A stretch of 64,000 nucleotides of DNA from Polaromonas sp. JS666 (GTDB lineage Bacteria; Pseudomonadota; Gammaproteobacteria; Burkholderiales; Burkholderiaceae_C): positions 1,240,001 to 1,304,000 of the forward strand of contig NC_007948.1 of NCBI RefSeq assembly GCF_000013865.1, written 5' to 3'. Positions within the stretch are counted from its first letter, which is position 1. Each line of letters starts with the position of its first letter. Below, in pieces: positions 57,299-64,000 of this stretch. Under the pieces are notes generated by a model that made no database searches, was not told where the DNA came from, and was given only the letters and a program-made list of their open reading frames with translations. The translations under genes were made by a program, and so were the position numbers.

Positions 57299-57303
57299 TA
57301 GAC

Positions 57304-58455
57304 ATGAGCACGCAAGACCTCTATAACCTGAGCCCCGCGCTGCGCCTGATGATCATGGGCCTGGTGGTCGCGCTCGGCCCGCTGGCCTGGGTCTGGCTGC
57401 ACCACAAACAGGCGCCGGTTTCGCGGCGCCTGCGCGTGCTGACCCTGGTCACGTTGTTCCTGACCTTTGACCTGGTGATTTTTGGTGCCTTCACCCGCCT
57501 GACAGATTCCGGCCTGGGCTGCCCAGACTGGCCGGGTTGCTACGGCAGTGCCAGCCCGGTGGGCGCGCAAATGCATATCGAGGCCGCGCAGAGCGCCATG
57601 CCCACGGGCCCGGTCACCCATACCAAGGCCTGGATCGAAATGATTCACCGCTATCTGGCCACCGGTGTGGGCGTGCTGATCCTCACGCTTGCCATCGTCA
57701 GCTGGCTGGAACGCGAGCGGGCGCATATCTCGCCAGCGTGGCCCACGGTGACATTGCTGTGGGTGTGCCTGCAAGGCGCGTTCGGCGCGCTCACCGTCAC
57801 GATGAAACTGTTTCCGGCCATCGTCACACTGCACCTGCTCGGCGGCCTGATTTTGCTGGGGCTGCTGCGCGCGCAGTCGGTGCGTTATGCGCAGGCGCAA
57901 GGGGCTTCCCCGATCGTCGAGCTGAGCGCGGGTACCCGGCTTTTTGTTTTCGCCGCGTTCGCTCTGCTGTGGCTGCAGATCGCCCTGGGGGGCTGGGTCA
58001 GCACCAACTACGCGGTGCTTGCCTGCACGGACTTCCCGAGCTGCCAGAACTCGCTGTGGCCCGCGATGGATTTCAGCCAGGGATTCACGCTCTGGCGCGA
58101 ACTGGGCGCCGGCCATGACGGCGCCAATATCAGCTTTCAGGCACTCACCGCCATCCATTACGCGCACCGTCTGGCCGCCTATGCGGTGTTTGCCGTGCTG
58201 ATGCTGCTGGCCGCCAGGCTTTACCGCGTGCCAGCCCTGCGTCCTGATGCGTGCTGGCTGGGCGGCCTCACCCTGCTGCAGGCGGCCACGGGCCTGAGCA
58301 ACGTCGTGCTGGGCTGGCCGCTGGTGGCCGCGGTGGCGCACACCGGCGGCGCCGCAGCGCTGGTGGTGGTGCTCACCGGCATCGTTTTTTCCAGCCGCAG
58401 CATCCCCAGCGCAGTCCATGCGTCAAAATGGAAAGCTTCGAGATTGTCCGCATGA
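57304..58455 (+). CDS. ctaA: Haem A synthase (COX15/CtaA)
   Basis: A 383-residue membrane enzyme oxidising haem O to haem A. Eight predicted helices; haem-ligand histidines in [38 protein letters not shown] and [14 protein letters not shown], and the conserved [21 protein letters not shown] (in pieces) with the paired Cys loop of the bacterial enzyme, repeated as [18 protein letters not shown] at 57304; stop overlaps ctaB start. Confidence 0.95.
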
Positions 58456-59366
58456 ACCCCAGCAACCCTGCCGCTTCGGCCCCCCATTCCCGCGCACCGT
58501 CCAGGTTCGCCCAGTTCTACGCGCTGACCAAGCCGCGCGTGGTGCAGCTCATTGTGTTCTGCGCGTTGATCGGCATGGTGCTGGCCGTCCCCCACGTCCC
58601 GACCTGGCCCGAGGTCAAGCTGGCCCTGATTGCCTGTGCCGGCATCTGGCTGGTGGCGGGAGCCGCGGCGGCCTTCAACTGCATCGTCGAGCAGCGGATC
58701 GACGCCAGGATGCGGCGTACGGCCTGGCGCCCCACGGCCAAAGGCGAGCTCAGCAACCCCCTGACCCTGGCCTTCTCAGCCGCCCTGTGCGCCGCCGGCT
58801 CGGTGATTCTGTATGTGTGGGTCAACCCGCTCACCATGTGGCTGACCTTTGCCACCTTTGTCGGCTATGCGGTGGTCTACACCGTGATCCTCAAGCCGCT
58901 CACGCCGCAAAACATCGTGATCGGGGGCGCCTCGGGTGCCATGCCGCCGGTGCTGGGCTGGGCGGCCATGACGGGCACCGTGGGACCGGAGGCGCTCATC
59001 CTCTTCCTGATCATTTTCCTCTGGACCCCCCCGCATTTCTGGGCGCTGGCGTTGTACCGCGTCGAGGACTACCGCAAGTCGGGCTTGCCCATGCTGCCCG
59101 TCACGCATGGCAACGAGTTCACGCGGCTGCAGGTGTTTTTGTACACGCTGGTACTGTTTGCCGCCTGCCTGATGCCCTTTGTTTTCAAGATGAGCGGCTG
59201 GCTCTATCTCGTGGTGGCCGTGGTGCTCAGCGTGGGCTTCAGCTGGCATGCGTGGCGCCTGTGGCGCAGCTACTCGGACGCCCTGGCGCGCAAGACCTTC
59301 CGCTTTTCGCTGATCCATCTCTCGGTGTTATTCGCAGCCCTGCTGCTGGACCATTACCTCGTATGA
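58452..59366 (+). CDS. ctaB: Protohaem IX farnesyltransferase (haem O synthase)
   Basis: A 304-residue UbiA-family prenyltransferase. The prenyl-diphosphate site is in [20 protein letters not shown] (N-x3-E-x2-I-D-x3-R-T) and the second aspartate-type motif in [20 protein letters not shown]. About eight helices. It adds the farnesyl tail needed before haem A synthase acts; the two are adjacent and coupled by ATGA. The true start is at 58452; a longer open frame upstream is not used. Confidence 0.95.
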
Positions 59367-59992
59367 AATCTCTCACCCTGCCACCCAGCCGCCGGCTCGC
59401 CCTTCAAACCATCGCTGGTACCGGCTTGCTGGCAATCACGGCGGGTCTCCTGACGGCCTGCGCGCCCGACAAGCCCCAGTTCAAGAGCATTGACCTGACC
59501 GGCGCCGATTACGCGCAGGGCTTTACGCTGGCCGACCACAACGGCCAGGTGCGCACGCTGAAAGACTTTGCCGGCAAGGTGGTGGTGGTATTTTTTGGTT
59601 ATACCCAATGCCCCGATGTGTGCCCGACCTCCATGGCCGAACTGGCCCAGGTCAAGCAGCAGCTGGGCCCCGATGGCGACAAGCTGCAGGCCATCTTCAT
59701 CACAATGGACCCGGAGCGGGACACGGCCGAATTGCTCAAGGCCTACATGGCCAATTTTGACCCGACCTTTCTGGCGCTGCGGCCTACCATGGCCCAGCTG
59801 CCCGAAGTTGCCAGGGACTTCAAGGTCTATTACAAAAAGGTCGATGGCAAAACGCCGGGCAGCTACACCCTGGACCATTCCGCGGGCAGCTACGTTTTTG
59901 ACAGCAAGGGCCGCATCCGGCTGTACAACCGCTATGGTGGCGGCCCCGAGGCCCTGGCTTCCGACATCCGCCTGCTGCTCAAAAATACCTGA
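59363..59992 (+). CDS. sco: SCO1/SenC copper chaperone lipoprotein
   Basis: A 209-residue thioredoxin-fold protein. The N-terminus has a signal with twin-arginine-like SRRLALQT and a lipobox LLTAC near residue 33, so it should be anchored by lipid. The copper site C-x3-C is [17 protein letters not shown] near residue 80 and the distant His is in [13 protein letters not shown]. It metallates the CuA centre of subunit II. Start overlaps the ctaB stop by ATGA; last gene of the oxidase cluster. Confidence 0.93.
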
Positions 59993-60013
59993 GCAGAGCG
60001 CCACGTGGCGGCC

Positions 60014-60051
60014 ATAAAAAAGGCCCGCACCTTGTTAAAGGGAGCGGGCCT
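60014..60051 (-). terminator. Intrinsic terminator of rpoH
   Basis: AGGCCCGC and GCGGGCCT with a 15-base loop; on the minus strand the stem is followed by TTTTTT, so it serves rpoH, whose stop is 44 bases away. It also lies 22 bases after the sco stop and could end that transcript. Confidence 0.8.
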
Positions 60052-60094
60052 GGTTGCACGTCAGCGTGCCAGGGTGGCTCAGCAGATCGCCGGC

Positions 60095-61063
60095 TCAGGC
60101 GTAGGCCGCCAGCACCTTTTTCATTTTCTTCATTGCCGAGACTTCAATCTGGCGAATCCGTTCGGCGCTGACCTGGTACTCGTCCGCCAGGTCGTGCAGC
60201 GTCATGCCACCCGAGCCATCGTCGTTGACCTTGAGCCAGCGCTCTTCCACAATGCGGCGCGAACGTGGATCCAGCTCTTGCAGCGCGGCGCTGATGCCGT
60301 CTGAAGCCAGGCTGTCGCGCTGGCGGGATTCCATCAGGGCGGTCGGCTCTTGCGTGGCATCGGCCAGGTAGGCAATCGGCCCAAAGGCGTCTTCGCCGTC
60401 GTCGCTCGGGCTCGGGTCCAGCAGCACGTCGCCGCCCGACATGCGCTGCTCCATCTCGATGACTTCCTCGCGCTTGACGTTCAGTGTTTTGGCCATCGAG
60501 TCAATCTGGCCTTCGGTCAGCGTGTCGCGGTGCGTCGCCACATCGGCGTCGTCCTTGAAGCCCTGTTTCATCGAGCGCAGGTTGAAGAACAGCTTGCGCT
60601 GGGCTTTGGTGGTGGCCACCTTGACCATGCGCCAGTTTTTCAGGATGTACTCGTGAATCTCGGCCTTGATCCAGTGCATGGCATAGCTCACCAGCCGCAC
60701 GTTCTGTTCCGGGTCAAAGCGCTTGACCGCCTTCATCAGGCCGATATTGCCCTCCTGGATCAGGTCGCCATGCGGCAGCCCGTAACCCAGGTATTTGCGG
60801 GAAATCGACACCACCAGGCGTAAGTGAGAGAGCACTAACTTACCGGCCGAGTCGAGATCGTTGTTTTCTTTGAGCTTTTTGGCAAATTCCTGCTCCTGCT
60901 CCAAAGTGAGCATGGGCAGACGGTTGACCGCCGAAATGTAGGCATCCAGGTTGCCCAGCGGAGGTACCAGCGACCAGGGGTTGACGGTGGCCACAGCACC
61001 GGCGCGGGGCACGGGTACAGCAAGGGCGCCCGTCAGGGCCTGGGGGGAAAGAGCGTATGACAC
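60095..61063 (-). CDS. rpoH: Heat shock sigma factor RpoH (sigma 32)
   Basis: A 322-residue sigma-70 family factor. Region 2 includes HLRLVVSISRKYLGYGLPHGD in pieces and GNIGLMKAVKRFDPEQNVRL; the RpoH box Q-R-K-L-F-F-N-L-R is present exactly as QRKLFFNLR; region 4 ends LADEYQVSAERIRQIEVSAM. It begins with GTG at 61063 preceded by AAGGAG at normal distance; no ATG is available. It is preceded by a perfect CIRCE element, so HrcA should repress it, and ends in an intrinsic terminator. Confidence 0.95.
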   Translation of the reverse strand: MSYALSPQALTGALAVPVPRAGAVATVNPWSLVPPLGNLDAYISAVNRLPMLTLEQEQEFAKKLKENNDLDSAGKLVLSHLRLVVSISRKYLGYGLPHGDLIQEGNIGLMKAVKRFDPEQNVRLVSYAMHWIKAEIHEYILKNWRMVKVATTKAQRKLFFNLRSMKQGFKDDADVATHRDTLTEGQIDSMAKTLNVKREEVIEMEQRMSGGDVLLDPSPSDDGEDAFGPIAYLADATQEPTALMESRQRDSLASDGISAALQELDPRSRRIVEERWLKVNDDGSGGMTLHDLADEYQVSAERIRQIEVSAMKKMKKVLAAYA

Positions 61064-61093
61064 AGCAGAACTCCTTTTCTCTAGTTTTAAATA

Positions 61094-61120
61094 TTAGCAC
61101 TCCATTGGAGAGAGTGCTAA
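61094..61120. promoter_or_regulatory. Perfect CIRCE element (HrcA operator) before rpoH
   Basis: TTAGCACTC-N9-GAGTGCTAA, an exact match to the CIRCE consensus, 31-57 bases upstream of the rpoH start. A loose half-site GTGCTAA recurs near 61160. Confidence 0.93.
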
Positions 61121-61515
61121 GCAATAGGTTCAATGCCGCGGATAGCGCAAGGCTAATACGTGCTAACCCTTGGTTTTCACTCAGTTGTAGGTATGACCCT
61201 CCAGCGTCGACTTGGTTCTGGGGGTTTGGTTACAGGTTTGTAAAGGCGTGTCGGAGTTCATTGCCGGGGCCCCAGGTTATTTATTGCGGTCGATGTGGTC
61301 CGGCTGGAGGTTTTGCTATGGTTTTAGTAGCCTGTATCCCCGGCGCTGCTTTGGTTGGCGGCTGATTTTGTCCTGAAAATCTACTAGTGGTTAGCCCCGA
61401 TGGTGGGCGCGGCTGGCGGTGTTGATACTGACACGGCGTTGTGGGTTTGCCGTGCGCGGCACGGGCACAACACGGCAGGGGCGGCTCTCGCCCGGAACCT
61501 TCAGGAACGGAGAGT
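61121..61515. other. Gene-free interval before the ABC operon
   Basis: No supported gene in about 395 bases. One imperfect inverted repeat, GTTGTGGGTTTGCCGTGC and GGCACGGGCACAAC around 61439-61474, could be an operator for the following operon. The rpoH promoter must lie in its left part. Confidence 0.5.
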
Positions 61516-62589
<1,074 letters not shown>

Positions 62590-62648
62590 CCGCGCTTGAT
62601 GCCTTTTTCCCACCTCAATCCACGACTGATCACAGAAGGAGACAAGCC

Positions 62649-63977
62649 ATGACAGAGTTCAACCGTCGCAAGTTCCTCGAAAGCTCGGCCGGCGTCGTCG
62701 CCGCCGCCACGGTCGGCACCGGGGCCGCGGTGTTTGCGCCCGCGGTCCACGCGCAGGCGCTTGCGTTCAAGCCCGAGAAGGGCGCCAAGCTTCGCGTGCT
62801 GCGCTGGAGCCGTTTCGTGCAGGGCGACATCGACGCCTACATGGCCAACGTCAAGAAGTTCACCGAGAAGACCGGCATCGAGGTGCGGGTCGACAACGAA
62901 GGCTGGGAAGACGTGCGCCCGAAGGCCGCGGTGGCCGCGAACACCGGCGCCGGGCCCGACATCATCCTGTCGACTAACGACGACGCCAACCTGTACCCCG
63001 AGAAGCTGCTCGACGTGACCGACCTGGCCACCTACCTGGGCAAGAAGTACGAGGGCTGGTATCCGGCGTGCGAGGCGTATTTGCGCCCCGATGGCAAGAA
63101 GTGGATCGGCATCGGCCTCGGTGCCGCCGGCGCGATGCTGGTCTACCGCCAGAGCCACGTGAAGGCGGCCGGCTTCGACACCTTCCCGAAAGACACGGCC
63201 GGCTTCCTGGCCCTGCTCAAGGGGCTGAAGGAGAAGGGCACGCCGGCCGGCATGGCGCTGGGCAACGCCACCGGCGACGGCCTGTGGACCAACTGGCTGA
63301 TCTGGTCGCACGGCGGCAAGCTCGTCGACAAAGACAACAAGGTTGTGATCGACAGCCCCGAGACGATCAAGGCGCTCGAGTACGGGAAGGAGATGTACGC
63401 GAACTTCGTTCCCGGCACCCTGTCGTGGCTCGATCCGAACAACAACAAGGCCTTCCTCGACAGCCAGATCAGCCTGACCAACAACGGCATCTCGATCTAC
63501 TACGCGACCAAGAACGCGACCGACCAGAAGGTCAAGGACCTCAAGGAAGACGTTTACCACGCCCAGTACCCGGTCGGCCCGGTGGGGGTGCCGACCGAGT
63601 CGCACCTGTTCTTCAACCAGATGATCATGAAGTACACCAAGTACCCGCAGGCCGCCAAGGAGTTCCTGCGCTTCATGATGGAGCAGGAACAGTTCGACCC
63701 ATGGCTCACGGCGGCCGGCGGCTACATCGCCCCGCCGCTGGCGGCGTACGCGAAGTCGGCGATCTGGACCTCGGACCCGAAGCACACGCCGTACCGCGAT
63801 TGCGTGAAGAACCTGCGCCCGGCAGGCTACGCCGGCAAGCTCGGCTACGCGTCGGCGGGTGCCGCCGCCGACTTCATCGTCGTCAATATGGTGGCCGAGG
63901 CGGCGAGCGGCTCGAAGACGCCGAAGGAAGCGGCCGAGCGGGCGCAGAAGCGCGCCGAGCGTTACTACAAAGTCTGA
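62649..63977 (+). CDS. Sugar ABC transporter substrate-binding protein (family 1)
   Basis: A 442-residue periplasmic protein. The N-terminus FNRRKFLESSAGVVAAATVG is a Tat-type signal (RRKFL), with cleavage probably after VHAQA. The mature part has KLRVLRWSRFVQGDIDAYMA, the solute-binding family 1 fold with GPDIILSTNDDANLYPEKL and NGISIYYATKNATDQK in the second lobe. The ligand is not clear; relatives bind mannitol, sorbitol or other polyols. AGGAG lies 8 bases before the ATG. Its stop overlaps the start of the next gene. Confidence 0.9.
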   Translation: MTEFNRRKFLESSAGVVAAATVGTGAAVFAPAVHAQALAFKPEKGAKLRVLRWSRFVQGDIDAYMANVKKFTEKTGIEVRVDNEGWEDVRPKAAVAANTGAGPDIILSTNDDANLYPEKLLDVTDLATYLGKKYEGWYPACEAYLRPDGKKWIGIGLGAAGAMLVYRQSHVKAAGFDTFPKDTAGFLALLKGLKEKGTPAGMALGNATGDGLWTNWLIWSHGGKLVDKDNKVVIDSPETIKALEYGKEMYANFVPGTLSWLDPNNNKAFLDSQISLTNNGISIYYATKNATDQKVKDLKEDVYHAQYPVGPVGVPTESHLFFNQMIMKYTKYPQAAKEFLRFMMEQEQFDPWLTAAGGYIAPPLAAYAKSAIWTSDPKHTPYRDCVKNLRPAGYAGKLGYASAGAAADFIVVNMVAEAASGSKTPKEAAERAQKRAERYYKV

Positions 63978-64000
63978 TGGTGCGCGACACCTTCGATGCG
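63977..64000 (+). CDS. Start of next gene, probably ABC permease (partial)
   Basis: An ATG overlapping the stop codon of the binding protein gene (ATGA) begins MVRDTFDA and runs off the window. In this operon type a permease is expected here, but eight codons do not show it. Confidence 0.4.

Noticed and set aside
57098..57301. 67-codon frame starting MAPTLAHCV after the Sco-like gene
   Set aside because: It is encoded by the dispersed GCCCCCACG repeat, whose other copies give similar but frame-broken translations.
61439..61474. Inverted repeat before the ABC operon as an intrinsic terminator
   Set aside because: The arms are imperfect and no T run follows on either strand; kept only as a possible operator in the gap entry.

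Overview
The window is GC-rich chromosomal DNA from a beta-proteobacterium of the Burkholderiales, most likely Comamonadaceae close to Polaromonas or Rhodoferax. That placement rests on gene content and order (the coxB-coxA-ctaG-coxC-surf1-ctaA-ctaB-sco block next to rpoH, class I PHA synthase, protocatechuate-branch pcaIJF, solute-binding proteins of the TctC type) and on the dispersed repeats; no database was searched.

Region 1 (1-14.5 kb) looks like a low-oxygen and storage island: acetoacetyl-CoA reductase, Hsp20, a triple-BON protein, Zn alcohol dehydrogenase, PHA synthase, a phasin-like protein, a DksA-like zinc finger protein, an acyl-CoA synthetase-acetyltransferase fusion, a universal stress protein, an Fnr/Anr regulator, HemN, a TauE/SafE-like membrane protein and a beta-CASP RNase-like protein. 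Five sequences matching the Fnr/Anr box lie in its intergenic regions. Two small inverted-repeat elements with the same ends but unrelated interiors, plus a second palindrome, sit in this island.

Region 2 (14.5-21.5 kb) is accessory DNA of lower GC. I read it as a short integron-type cassette array without an integrase: a DUF4145 gene, an attC-like site split by an IS110/IS1111-type element, a HEPN/AbiU2-like gene, a second attC-like site, an unknown gene, and a truncated attC-like site that now forms the 3' end of an ECF sigma factor gene. An MFS efflux pump, a small monooxygenase-like gene and tRNA-Arg(CCU) follow.

Region 3 (21.5-34 kb) holds housekeeping genes: tamB-tamA, a VWA protein and its MoxR-type ATPase, a GNAT acetyltransferase, a two-haem cytochrome c that an IS3-family element has cut off from its terminator, and small conserved proteins. 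Region 4 (34-41 kb) is the lower beta-ketoadipate pathway: a divergent IclR regulator (PcaR-like), pcaI, pcaJ and pcaF, two TctC-type binding proteins and a TauE-like permease. Region 5 (41-50 kb) has a Ser/Thr kinase, a KefF/KefC-type pair, an orphan ParA, a MaoC hydratase, TrmL, ComF and a BioC-like methyltransferase. Region 6 (50-61 kb) is the aa3-type cytochrome c oxidase structural and assembly cluster, then rpoH with a perfect CIRCE operator. Region 7 (61.5-64 kb) begins a sugar or polyol ABC transporter operon.

The least explained signals are: (i) 17-bp palindromes GCTAT-N7-ATAGC that lie inside unrelated genes and are read in the same frame each time; (ii) the HEPN-bearing cassette array and its IS1111-type insertion with a possible guide RNA; (iii) a family of GCCCCCACG repeats starting within a few bases of stop codons; (iv) the shared-terminus inverted-repeat elements.
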